Below are positions 6,797 through 14,187 of a DNA stretch of 31,163 nt, in pieces. Under the pieces are notes generated by a model, which worked only from the letters and a program-made list of their open reading frames with translations, had not been told where the DNA came from and searched no databases. The stretch lies in NCBI GenBank assembly GCA_052390495.1, contig JBQTGW010000412.1:1-31163 (forward strand), read 5' to 3'. Source of the stretch: GCA-003244245 sp052390495 (lineage in GTDB: Bacteria; Actinomycetota; Actinomycetes; Mycobacteriales; Pseudonocardiaceae). The translations under genes were made by a program, and so were the position numbers. Within the stretch, counting starts at the first letter, position 1. Each line of letters starts with the position of its first letter.

Positions 6797-8834
6797 GCTC
6801 CGTCCTCTTCTTGGCGACCAGAGTCAGGACGTCGTAGCGAGCCACCGACTCGCCGTCACCCCGGGTGATATCGGCGTCCCAGCGCACTTCGCCGTAGGCG
6901 GCGGTATCGCGAGGCGTGATCTGCTTGACGGTCAGCGCGACGCTCAGCTCGTCACCGAATTTGGTCGGCGCCAGGAACCGCAGGTTGTCCACTCCGAAGT
7001 TCGCCAGCACAGGACCGGGATCGGGGTCGACGAACAGGCCCGCGGCCAGCGACACAACCAGGTACCCGTGCGCCACCCGCTCACCGAAGAACGGGTTCGC
7101 CTCGGCAGCTGGTGCATCCATGTGTGCGTAGAACCTGTCGCCGGTGAACTCGGCGAAATGCTCGACGTCAGATTGCGTGACGGCGCGCGGCCCGCCGACC
7201 ACAGTATCCCCGATTCGTAACTCCTCCAGGTGCTTGCGAAACGGGTGCACGTCGGTCTGGTTTCGGGCCGCGCCGGGCATCCACCGGCCGGTTACCGCGG
7301 TGAGCATGTCCGGATCACCCTGCACGGCGGTGCGCTGCAGGTGGTGCAGCACCCCGCGGATCCCGCCCAGCTCCTCCCCGCCACCTGCCCGGCCGGGCCC
7401 ACCGTGCACCAGTTGCGGCATCGGGGAGCCGTGCCCGGTGGATTCGGCCGCATCGGCCTGGGTGAGCACCAGGAACCGGCCGTGCCACGCAGCGGCACCG
7501 AGCACCACTGCACGGGCGACGTCCGGGTCCCCGGTGACCACCGAACCGACCAGGCTGCCCTGCCCCCTGGCCGCCAGCTCGACGGCATGGGCCACCGAGG
7601 TGTAGGGCAGCACGGTGCTCACCGGACCGAACGCCTCCACCTCATGCGGCGCCGCACGGTCCGGGTCGTCGCAGTGCAGCAGGACCGGGGAGATGAACGC
7701 GCCGCGCTCGGCGTCGGCGTCCACGGGCTCGACGCGCTCGGGGTCCCCGGCCACCAGCCGGGCGGCGTCGAGCAACGTCTTCAGCGAGCGCCGGACCTCC
7801 GCGCGCTGCTCCAGGCTGGCCAACGCGCCCATCTGCACGTCCGGGTTCGCCGGATTGCCCACCGTCACCCGGGACAACCGCTCCACGGTGGCCGCGAGCA
7901 CGTCAGCCACCAGGCGCTCGGGCACCAGCGCGCGCCGGATGGCGGTGCATTTCTGCCCTGCCTTGACCGTCATCTCGGTGACCAGCGCTGCGATGTAGAG
8001 CTCGAACTCGGGGCTGCCCGCAGTGACGTCCGGACCCAGAATCGAGCAGTTCAGCGAATCAGCCTCGGCGTTGAACCGGACCGGCCTGCTGGCGATCACC
8101 CGGTGGGTGCGCAGCCGCTGCGCGGTGGATGCGGAGCCGGTGAACGACACCAGGTCCTGCTCGGTCAGATGGTCAAACATGTCCCCGACACTGCCGCAGA
8201 CCAGCTGCACCGAGCCCGCCGGCAGCAGGCCCGACCCGACCATGAGCTCAACCATCCCGGCGGTGAGGTAAGCGGTCTGGCTGGCCGGTTTGATCACCGT
8301 GGGTACCCCGGCGAGGAACGCGGGCGCCAACTTCTCCAGCGGGCCCCATACCGGGAAGTTGAAGGCATTGACCTGCACCGCGACCCCGCGCCGCGGCGTA
8401 CAGACGTGCTGGCCCAGAAAGGTACCACCCTTGCCGAGCGGCACCGGCGGGCCTTCGACGTAGACGGTGTCGTTGGGCAGCTCCCTGCGGCCCATACTGG
8501 CATAGGCCAGCAGCACGCCGATGCCACCGTCGACGTCGAACTTCGAGTCGGGCCGGGTGGCGCCGGTCCGCGCGGACAGCGCGTAGAGCTGATCGCGATG
8601 CTCCCGCAGGTGTCCGGCCAGCGCCTTGAGCAGGGCGGCGCGCTGGTGGAAGGTCAGCTCCCGCAGCGCGGGTCCGCCTACCGTGCGGCCGTAGTCGAGC
8701 ACCCCGGCCAGGTCGATCCCGGCCGAGGAAATCCGGGCGACCTCGGCACCGGTCACCGCGTCGTGCAGCGGCGCACCCTCGGCGGACGGAGATTGCCACC
8801 GGCCCTGAACGTAGCTGCTTAAGATCCTGCTCAC
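6771..8834 (-). CDS. paaZ: Bifunctional oxepin-CoA hydrolase / 3-oxo-5,6-dehydrosuberyl-CoA semialdehyde dehydrogenase
   Basis: PaaZ opens the oxepin-CoA ring and oxidises the resulting aldehyde in phenylacetate catabolism. The N-terminal aldehyde dehydrogenase domain (about 1-520) carries the catalytic Glu257 (FNAEADS) and Cys296 (GQKCTAIR). The C-terminal MaoC-like hydratase domain (about 530-687) carries Asp566 and His571 (GDRFYAHMD). These line up with the E. coli PaaZ residues E256, C295, D561 and H566, and the 687-residue length is normal, so both activities should be intact. The start is GTG at 8832-8834 behind GGAGGGCGG. Only 54 bp separate it from the divergent paaG, with a PaaR-like operator in between. 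hmgA follows with overlap. Confidence 0.95.
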   Translation of the reverse strand: MSRILSSYVQGRWQSPSAEGAPLHDAVTGAEVARISSAGIDLAGVLDYGRTVGGPALRELTFHQRAALLKALAGHLREHRDQLYALSARTGATRPDSKFDVDGGIGVLLAYASMGRRELPNDTVYVEGPPVPLGKGGTFLGQHVCTPRRGVAVQVNAFNFPVWGPLEKLAPAFLAGVPTVIKPASQTAYLTAGMVELMVGSGLLPAGSVQLVCGSVGDMFDHLTEQDLVSFTGSASTAQRLRTHRVIASRPVRFNAEADSLNCSILGPDVTAGSPEFELYIAALVTEMTVKAGQKCTAIRRALVPERLVADVLAATVERLSRVTVGNPANPDVQMGALASLEQRAEVRRSLKTLLDAARLVAGDPERVEPVDADAERGAFISPVLLHCDDPDRAAPHEVEAFGPVSTVLPYTSVAHAVELAARGQGSLVGSVVTGDPDVARAVVLGAAAWHGRFLVLTQADAAESTGHGSPMPQLVHGGPGRAGGGEELGGIRGVLHHLQRTAVQGDPDMLTAVTGRWMPGAARNQTDVHPFRKHLEELRIGDTVVGGPRAVTQSDVEHFAEFTGDRFYAHMDAPAAEANPFFGERVAHGYLVVSLAAGLFVDPDPGPVLANFGVDNLRFLAPTKFGDELSVALTVKQITPRDTAAYGEVRWDADITRGDGESVARYDVLTLVAKKRTEHGVLPASG

Positions 8835-8848
8835 GTCGCCCGCCCTCC

Positions 8849-8862
8849 AGAACGATCGTTCG
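8849..8862. promoter_or_regulatory. Putative PaaR operator, paaZ-paaG divergent promoter
   Basis: AGAACGATCGTTCG contains the perfect palindrome AACGATCGTT and is followed by GT. It differs at one position from the CNAACGNNCGTTNG consensus I recall for Thermus PaaR, and shares GAACGANCNTTCGGT with the site upstream of paaA. It lies within the 54-bp gap between the divergent starts of paaZ and paaG, so a bound TetR dimer would block both promoters. The ligand would be expected to be phenylacetyl-CoA, by analogy with PaaR/PaaX. Confidence 0.75.
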
Positions 8863-8888
8863 GTAGACGTTTACGCTAGCATCGCCGC

Positions 8889-9692
8889 GTGCCGTCCGAC
8901 ACCAACCAACCACGGGTCCTTCTCGAGCACGAAGGGGGCATCGTGGTGGTGACCCTCAACCGCCCGGACCGCCACAATGCGCTGAACCGCGAGCTCAGGG
9001 CGGCGCTGCTGGCCGCGCTGCAGGAGGTGGCCGACGACGGAGCGGTGCGTGCTGTGGTGCTCACCGGCGCGGGCCGGGCGTTCTGCGTGGGGCAGGACCT
9101 GGGCGAGCACGCCGAGACGTTGCGCACCGACCCGTCGAGCGCGCTGAGCGCCGTCACGGAGCATTACAACCCGATCACCGCCGCGCTGGCCGGCATGCCC
9201 AAGCCGGTCATTGCCGCGATCAACGGCAGCTGCGCCGGGGCGGGGCTGGGCTTCGCCCTGGCCTGCGACCTGCGGATCGCCGCCGCGGGCGCGAAGTTCT
9301 CCACCGCGTTCACCGCCATCGGGCTGACCGCGGACTCCGGGCTGTCCGCCAGCCTGGCCCGCGCTCTCGGCGCGTCCCGGGCAGCCGAGCTCCTGCTGCT
9401 GAGCGAGCCGTTCACCGCCGAGCAGGCCGCTGGGTGGGGACTGGTCCGTTCGGTCGTCGCCGCCGAAGCTGTCCGGGAGGCGGCCCTCGCGCTGGCTGGG
9501 CGGCTCGCCGCGGGCCCGACGCTGGCCTACGCGGAGGTCAAGCAGGCGCTGCAGATCGGGGCCACCACCTCGCTGGACGAGATCCTGGACCACGAGGCGG
9601 CCGCCCAGGCGCGGCTGGGCGTCACCCGGGACCACGCCGCCGCGGTGGCCGCGTTTCTGGCCAAACAGCGACCTACCTTCGAGGGACGTTGA
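8889..9692 (+). CDS. paaG: Ring-epoxide isomerase of phenylacetate pathway (enoyl-CoA hydratase family)
   Basis: This 267-residue crotonase-fold protein is predicted to isomerise 1,2-epoxyphenylacetyl-CoA to oxepin-CoA. Family signatures are NRPDRHNALN (residues 24-33), the oxyanion-hole loops around GRAFCVGQDL (62-71) and NGSCAGAGLG (112-121), and GLTADSGLSASL (145-156). Asp149 in the last motif corresponds to the catalytic Asp of PaaG. Both the context (divergent from paaZ, overlapping paaR) and the ADSG motif favour PaaG over a general enoyl-CoA hydratase such as PaaF. The start is GTG at 8889, 27 bp after the operator. There is little room for a leader or a strong Shine-Dalgarno, so a leaderless or very short-leader transcript is likely. 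Confidence 0.88.
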   Translation: MPSDTNQPRVLLEHEGGIVVVTLNRPDRHNALNRELRAALLAALQEVADDGAVRAVVLTGAGRAFCVGQDLGEHAETLRTDPSSALSAVTEHYNPITAALAGMPKPVIAAINGSCAGAGLGFALACDLRIAAAGAKFSTAFTAIGLTADSGLSASLARALGASRAAELLLLSEPFTAEQAAGWGLVRSVVAAEAVREAALALAGRLAAGPTLAYAEVKQALQIGATTSLDEILDHEAAAQARLGVTRDHAAAVAAFLAKQRPTFEGR

Positions 9693-10300
9693 GCGTCGCC
9701 GATGATTCCCCGTCCCGGCGCTTCGGCGGCAGGCGGGCCTACGACATGGCTTCGCTGCTCGACGTCGCCGTCACCGAGTTCAACCAGCGGGGCTACGACG
9801 CGACCAGCATGGAGCACCTTTCCCGGGCCGCCGGGATCACCAAGTCCTCGTTCTACCACCACATCAGCGGCAAGGAAGCGCTGCTGCGGGCCGCCCTGGA
9901 GCGGGCGCTGGACGGGCTGTTCGCAGTACTCCGCGAGCCCGGTGCGCTGGCGGGCACGCCGCTGGAGCAGCTGCGCTATGTGGTCGGGCGCCAGGTCGAG
10001 GTGCTCATGGCCGAACTGCCCTACGTGACGCTGCTGCTGCGGGTGCGCGGCAACACCGAGACCGAACGCTGGGCGCTGGGACGCCGTCGGTCCTTCGACG
10101 CCTCCGTGGCCTCGATGGTGCAGGCCGCCGTGGCGGCAGGCGAAGTGCGCGACGACGTCAACCCCGCGCACACCGCCCGGCTACTGTCCGGCCTGGTCAA
10201 CTCAATCGTCGAGTGGTACCACCCCGACCGGCCCGGTCACGCCGACCTACCCGACGAGGTGGTCCGCATCGCCTTCGAAGGCCTCCTCCCCCGCCCCTGA
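9689..10300 (+). CDS. paaR: TetR-family repressor of phenylacetate genes
   Basis: TetR/AcrR regulator of 203 residues. The N-terminal HTH domain (about 15-65) contains the typical GYDATSMEHLSRAAGITKSS and FYHHISGKEALL segments, followed by a helical ligand-binding domain. The start is taken as TTG 9689, which overlaps the paaG stop (TTGA). The frame stays open upstream, but that part is an out-of-frame shadow of paaG, and the next ATG would cut the HTH. Location, family and matching palindromes at the paaZ/paaG and paaA promoters make a PaaR role likely: repression relieved by phenylacetyl-CoA. It is probably co-transcribed with paaG and autoregulated. Confidence 0.87.
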   Translation: MSVADDSPSRRFGGRRAYDMASLLDVAVTEFNQRGYDATSMEHLSRAAGITKSSFYHHISGKEALLRAALERALDGLFAVLREPGALAGTPLEQLRYVVGRQVEVLMAELPYVTLLLRVRGNTETERWALGRRRSFDASVASMVQAAVAAGEVRDDVNPAHTARLLSGLVNSIVEWYHPDRPGHADLPDEVVRIAFEGLLPRP

Positions 10301-10397
10301 CACTCCCGCCCTCTGCACGCCATGCGCGGAAGTACGGCGAGCCGCCACAGGATGTCACAGTGAGCGGCTACGGTCTTCATGAACCCGGGAGACACCG

Positions 10398-11114
10398 ATG
10401 ATGAGCAGTATTATCGAGAGCGACGTGTATCGGATGCCGCTGTACACGCCACCGCAGGCCGCGCGCATCGTTGCCGTACCTCCAGCGACCCTCCGCAACT
10501 GGGTACAGGGGTACTCATATAAGACGCTGAGCGGCGTCATCGAGGCATTTCCGATGATCACAACTGCACGCGTCAGTAGCTCTCGTGCGCCTTCGCTGCC
10601 ATTTCTCGGCCTCGCCGAGGCGTACGTTCTCGCCGCATTCAGAGCAGCCGGGGTGCCGATGCAGCGAATCCGCCCCGCTATCCATTGGCTCGACCAGAAC
10701 ATCGGGCTCCCTGCCGCTCTTGCGAGCGAGCGGCTGATGACCGACGGTGCTGAAATCTTGTACGACTTCAGCCGCCGATCGCCCTCCAATAACCCCGGTG
10801 CCGCCAGCGCGGTGGAGGACCTGGTGGTGGTGCGTAACCAGCAACGCGTCTTCGTTCCTGTGGTGAGCGCCTACTTGCAGACGGTGTCCTACCGTGAAGG
10901 CTACGTTGAGCAGATCCGGCTCCCCCAGTACCAGATGATCGACGTGATCGTCGACCCGCGGATCAACTCGGGAACACCGACCGTTGCAGACCGTGGTATC
11001 CGAGTTGCTGACATCGTGTCGCGGCTGGCTGCTGGTGAGCCTGCGGCGGATGTCGCCCGCGACTACCGGCTCGACCCACGCAATGTCGCCTCGCTTGCTA
11101 CCTGGGTGGAGTGA
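10398..11114 (+). CDS. DUF433 protein, probable antitoxin
   Basis: A 238-residue protein with an N-terminal winged-HTH-like segment (YTPPQAARIVAVPPATLRNW, near residues 16-35) and a C-terminal DUF433 region. In that region, PRINSGTPTVADRGIRVADI and the LAAGEPAADVARDYRLD segment match the usual pattern. DUF433 proteins are often antitoxins or regulators paired with PIN-like toxins. GGGAG lies 7 bp upstream of ATG 10398; a second ATG follows directly. The stop overlaps the GTG of the next gene (GTGA), the usual coupling of toxin-antitoxin pairs. The HTH suggests that it represses its own promoter in the 10301-10397 gap. Confidence 0.78.
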   Translation: MMSSIIESDVYRMPLYTPPQAARIVAVPPATLRNWVQGYSYKTLSGVIEAFPMITTARVSSSRAPSLPFLGLAEAYVLAAFRAAGVPMQRIRPAIHWLDQNIGLPAALASERLMTDGAEILYDFSRRSPSNNPGAASAVEDLVVVRNQQRVFVPVVSAYLQTVSYREGYVEQIRLPQYQMIDVIVDPRINSGTPTVADRGIRVADIVSRLAAGEPAADVARDYRLDPRNVASLATWVE

Positions 11115-11476
11115 CGTTGGGAACCGCAGAACTCACCGATCTGTGGTTCTTTCTCGATCGAGGCCTCGGTTCTATCGTGGTACCGAGCGCTCTGCGGGAG
11201 CGTGGTTGGCAGCTGACTACGATGGATGAGCGGTACGGCGTTGAACGCAGCCAGTGCATCAGCGATACCGAGTGGATCGGTGAGGCTACCCGCCGAGGTG
11301 AGGTGCTGCTGTGCAAGGACAGGGCTATCGCACGGAGCCCCGCAGAGGCCATGGCCGTGTACTTCAACGACGCTCGGGTGTTTGCGCTGGCACACGCAGG
11401 AGTTACTGGTCCGGAGATGGCTAATCTAAACGGTCTCCGGCGACTGCGACTCGCTTACCCCGCCCAGCTGACGTAG
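11111..11476 (+). CDS. PIN-like (VapC45/DUF5615-type) probable toxin
   Basis: A 121-residue protein with a WFFLDRGLG segment (acidic residue near 16) and a second conserved EVLLCKDRAIA stretch (near 63-74). This is the pattern of the PIN-like families that accompany DUF433 antitoxins and are presumed RNases. GTG 11111 overlaps the stop of the DUF433 gene. The assignment rests on pairing, size and these acidic motifs; RNase activity is inferred. A strong stem-loop follows at 11510-11552. Confidence 0.7.
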   Translation: MTLGTAELTDLWFFLDRGLGSIVVPSALRERGWQLTTMDERYGVERSQCISDTEWIGEATRRGEVLLCKDRAIARSPAEAMAVYFNDARVFALAHAGVTGPEMANLNGLRRLRLAYPAQLT

Positions 11477-11509
11477 AAATCGGGTCAGGTGTGCTCGTGT
11501 GCTGGTGGA

Positions 11510-11552
11510 CCGGTCGGCCGCTGGGATGGGGGATATCTCAGCGGCCGACCGG
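11510..11552. terminator. Stem-loop, likely bidirectional terminator
   Basis: A perfect 14-bp inverted repeat, CCGGTCGGCCGCTG and its complement, is separated by a 15-nt loop. It sits between the convergent PIN-like toxin gene and the small minus-strand genes. No T-run follows, as is common for high-GC actinobacterial terminators. Confidence 0.75.
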
Positions 11553-11615
11553 CCTGTGGAACCGCCGATACCGAAGGGGGGAGGATTCGGCGCGGCGGTC
11601 GATCAGGGAAGGCAG

Positions 11616-11846
11616 TTAATCCTCTTCGTCCAGTCCTACTACCTTGATGATTCGCACATCAGCTAAGGGCATGGTTGTCCGGGCCGCTACCAGACCGGCA
11701 GCATAGTCGGCATCTATCTCTGCCCCCTGTGGAAGGTCCACTTTCAGTTCCTGGGGACTGTCGTGGGGACGTTTGTGGCTGCGATAAATGATGCGCCTGG
11801 TGACCAGCCTGCTACTACGCTTTTTTCTCTTGGGGTGTTTCACGCG
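11616..11846 (-). CDS. Small unknown protein, basic N-terminus and acidic C-terminus
   Basis: A 76-residue product from GTG 11846 (MKHPKRKKRSS onward). The first 35 residues are rich in Lys/Arg, the last 30 are acidic (ending GLDEED), with DLPQGAEIDADYAAGLVAARTTMPL between. It overlaps the 3' end of the upstream small gene by 32 bp, so the two form a coupled pair. The frame extends further upstream to 11927, but that part overlaps the neighbour and has weaker support. I do not recognise the family. Its location next to the graspetide cluster may be incidental. Confidence 0.5.
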   Translation of the reverse strand, partial: RVKHPKRKKRSSRLVTRRIIYRSHKRPHDSPQELKVDLPQGAEIDADYAAGLVAARTTMPLADVRIIKVVGLDEED

Positions 11847-12066
11847 CGCTCTCCTCGACGACCGAAAGTGTGGCCGAACATGGCTGGAAGTCGGGGGAGA
11901 TGGTGGCAATTCTACTCTGGTCGACATCGGTCAGCTCCGCCAGCCGGGTCCACCCGGACGCGGTGATCGTCGCGTGCCGCAGCCCCCACGGGTCGGGAGG
12001 TGCGCGCATGATCCGCTGGGTGGTCACCAGGTCGTCCAGCGGGTGGTGCAGCCACTCAACGATCAA
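11815..12066 (-). CDS. Small unknown protein, possibly frameshifted at its start
   Basis: The 83-codon frame from TTG 12066 begins MIVEWLHHPLDDLVTTQ, has strong third-position GC and contains a Trp/Gly-rich middle (DPWGLRHATITASGWTRL). The family is not recognised. The frame stays coding-like further upstream to about 12,105 (residues LRAESGNLWFQDG), with a stop just before. A different frame upstream (ATG 12172, MTGVALTGATPRRMLLLPM) also has coding-like codon use. Together they suggest a single gene of about 119 codons from 12172 with a one-base frameshift near 12,105. Whether this is real decay or a sequencing error cannot be decided here. Confidence 0.5.
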   Translation of the reverse strand: MIVEWLHHPLDDLVTTQRIMRAPPDPWGLRHATITASGWTRLAELTDVDQSRIATISPDFQPCSATLSVVEESARETPQEKKA

Positions 12067-12398
12067 GCACCCGTCCTGGAACCACAGGTTTCCGGATTCG
12101 GCCCGTAGCGTTGGTCATCGGCAGGAGCAGCATCCGGCGCGGCGTCGCCCCGGTAAGCGCGACGCCGGTCATCGGTGATTTCCGCCTGCCCAGAGACCAC
12201 CCACAACGGACTTTCACAGCGCTATCCCCTCTCTGATTCGGAACAACGGCGATACCTCGGTCGTGCGCTGTCGACCATGGCACTCGGCAGGGCCGATGAG
12301 AGCGAATCGAGCGGGGTACGTTGTGTAAACCAGTGGCAGCGCGTGCCCGGACGGCTACCGTGGGCACACCAATTCCGCTACAGACCTGGAGGGATCTC
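12067..12398. other. Gap between divergent small genes and the graspetide regulator
   Basis: This 332-bp stretch probably holds two things. The first is the upstream (frameshifted) part of the minus-strand small gene, 12067-12172. The second is the promoter region of the plus-strand regulator, 12173-12398. GGAGGG near 12388 is the ribosome binding site for the regulator's GTG at 12399. No confident -35/-10 pair was identified. Confidence 0.5.
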
Positions 12399-13802
12399 GT
12401 GAGTGCGCCACACCTGCTACTTCCGGCGACGAACGTCGCGCTGATCGGCTGTCTGGCCCGGCTGGGCTGGACTCCGGAACAGTTGGCTTACCAGCTCAAC
12501 GCCCTCGCCCGCTCGCTGCAGCTGTCGGTCCCGGAGATGCACCCGAAGACGCCCCGGCGCTGGCTCACCGCCCGCCCACCGAGCACCCGGCCCTGCGCGC
12601 CCCGCCAGCCCTGGCCAGGGCTGATCTGCCACCTGCTGTCACGCCAGCTCCAGGAGCCGGTGACCCTGGCATCCTTGGGGTGGCAGCTGAGCGCGGGCGC
12701 GCTCTACGTTCCAGCCGACGACGGTCTGAACCACCCGTGGGATCCGCCAGGGTCGATCGCGTCGCTGCGGGAGGTCTTGGAGGCGATGGGCATGGATCGA
12801 CGACACTTCGTGGTTCTCACCGGCACCGGGTTGACAGCGTTCGCCCATGACTGGCTACTCGACCCGGAGCGAATGGCGGCCTCGGTCCAGGGCAAGCGGA
12901 TAGATCACGCCGTGGTCGACGACCTGGAACGAGTCGCCGACGCCCGGCGCCGTCTCAATGACGCCCTCGGCGGCGGCACGATGTTCGGCGCGGTCCGCGA
13001 AGACCTCCGGCTGGTCACGGAGATGCTGGACAATGCCAGCTATACCGAAGCGGTCGGCCTACGGCTCTATGGTGTGGCCGCCGAGTTCGCCCGGCTCGCG
13101 GCCTGGCTGGCCTACGACAGCAACCAGGAAGCTCTGGCCCAGCGCTTCTTCATGGCCGGGCTGCGCGCGGCGCACAGCAGCGGCGACCGCGCACTCGGCG
13201 CCAACATCCTCGGATTCATGAGTATCCAGGCCCGCTACCGCGACCCGCGCGACGCGACGCGGATGGCCGAATCAGCGCTGACCGGCGCGAAGGATCTCAC
13301 CCCAGCCATGGCGGCATTCCTGCAAGGCCGCCTCGCCGTTTCCGAGGCATGCGCCGGTGAGGCGGCAGCCGCCGACCGGGCGCAGGGCCGCATGTTCGAG
13401 CTGATGGCCGCCGTCGACCCGGCCACCGAGCCACCGTATATCTACTGGTGGTCCGAAGGCGAGGCGCACTACCACGCCGGCCAGTCCGCGCAGGCCCTGG
13501 GCGATTCGAGGCAGGCCGAGAAGCACTATCGCAATGCTCTCTCGCGGCTCGATCCGTCCTTCATCCGCGACCGTTCCAGCTGGCTCCTCCGGCTGGCCAC
13601 GACACGAGTGGACCTCCGCGAGCTGGACAGCGCTTGCCGCTCGGCCACCGAGGCCGGTGTGCTGGTGCGGCGGCTGAACTCCCCCTACATGGTCACCCGG
13701 CTCGCCGACTTCCGCAAAGCCGTCCAGCCCTACAACAACACCGCGCAGGTCAAGGACTTCGACGCCAAATTCAGCGACCTGCTCCGCGCCACATCAGCCT
13801 GA
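12399..13802 (+). CDS. TPR-containing regulator of the graspetide cluster
   Basis: A 467-residue cytosolic protein. Residues 1-60 resemble the degenerate XRE-type HTH of actinobacterial pathway regulators (LGWTPEQLAYQLNALAR, then HPKTPRRWLTARPPS). The rest is helical with TPR-like repeats, for example EAVGLRLYGVAAEFARLAAW, SNQEALAQRFFMAGLRAAHS and DSRQAEKHYRNALSRL. GTG 12399 was chosen because GGAGGG lies just upstream; an in-frame ATG at 12321 has no such site and precedes poor coding sequence. It ends 17 bp before the precursor gene on the same strand, so it is probably the first gene of the cluster or its dedicated regulator. DNA binding is inferred from the HTH-like segment. Confidence 0.8.
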   Translation: MSAPHLLLPATNVALIGCLARLGWTPEQLAYQLNALARSLQLSVPEMHPKTPRRWLTARPPSTRPCAPRQPWPGLICHLLSRQLQEPVTLASLGWQLSAGALYVPADDGLNHPWDPPGSIASLREVLEAMGMDRRHFVVLTGTGLTAFAHDWLLDPERMAASVQGKRIDHAVVDDLERVADARRRLNDALGGGTMFGAVREDLRLVTEMLDNASYTEAVGLRLYGVAAEFARLAAWLAYDSNQEALAQRFFMAGLRAAHSSGDRALGANILGFMSIQARYRDPRDATRMAESALTGAKDLTPAMAAFLQGRLAVSEACAGEAAAADRAQGRMFELMAAVDPATEPPYIYWWSEGEAHYHAGQSAQALGDSRQAEKHYRNALSRLDPSFIRDRSSWLLRLATTRVDLRELDSACRSATEAGVLVRRLNSPYMVTRLADFRKAVQPYNNTAQVKDFDAKFSDLLRATSA

Positions 13803-13819
13803 TCGAAAGGGAGATCCCG

Positions 13820-14185
13820 ATGTCCGAACACCGCGCCCCGTTCTGGCGCGATCCGTTGTTCAGTCCAGGCGACCGGTTCCCGCTCGGCCCACCACGCGGG
13901 ATCATGGATAACAGCGACGAGGGGCCGAGTGGGCCTGTGACCCGCCCGTTCTCGCTGCGCCATGTAGTGGCCGGGGATCGACTAGACACCCCACCAACCT
14001 GGCGCTACACCTACTGCCACGAGCGGCAGATCGCCCTGGTGTACGACGAGGATGGCTCACTGATTCCCCTGCTTAAGCACACCAAACCAGGTGCAACGCA
14101 AGGCGCGACGTCAGGAGGTGGCGACGGTCAAGGGCCGAATCGCCCCCCGGAGGAGGTCGGCCCTCCGGATCATCAGGCTGACTGA
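13820..14185 (+). CDS. tgmA: Graspetide precursor peptide (ATP-grasp-modified RiPP)
   Basis: A 121-residue precursor recognised by position directly before the ATP-grasp ligase and by the leader motif RPFSLRHV (residues 42-49). This corresponds to the P[FW]xLR motif bound by such ligases. A segment RQIALVYDEDG (69-79) follows, as in this family. The C-terminal region 86-121 is the probable core: Thr88, Thr93, Thr97 and Ser98 as ester donors; Asp102, Glu111, Glu112, Asp117 and Asp121 as acceptors; and an Asp102-Gly103 step suited to aspartimide formation. The strong site AAGGGAG lies 6 bp before ATG 13820. An internal ATG (residue 29) would give a more typical 93-residue precursor but lacks a good ribosome site. 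The first 40 residues are an unusual extension. Confidence 0.82.
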   Translation: MSEHRAPFWRDPLFSPGDRFPLGPPRGIMDNSDEGPSGPVTRPFSLRHVVAGDRLDTPPTWRYTYCHERQIALVYDEDGSLIPLLKHTKPGATQGATSGGGDGQGPNRPPEEVGPPDHQAD

Positions 14186-14187
14186 GC

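Noticed and set aside
7230..8822. A 530-codon open frame antisense to paaZ
   Set aside because: High-GC coding sequence commonly leaves the opposite strand open. The product is Arg/His/Gly-rich with no motif, while the paaZ frame has all catalytic residues.
9434..9688. Longer start for the TetR regulator at ATG 9434
   Set aside because: The added 85 residues are a shadow of paaG and Gly/Arg-rich. The TetR HTH begins shortly after TTG 9689, which overlaps the paaG stop as expected for a coupled gene.
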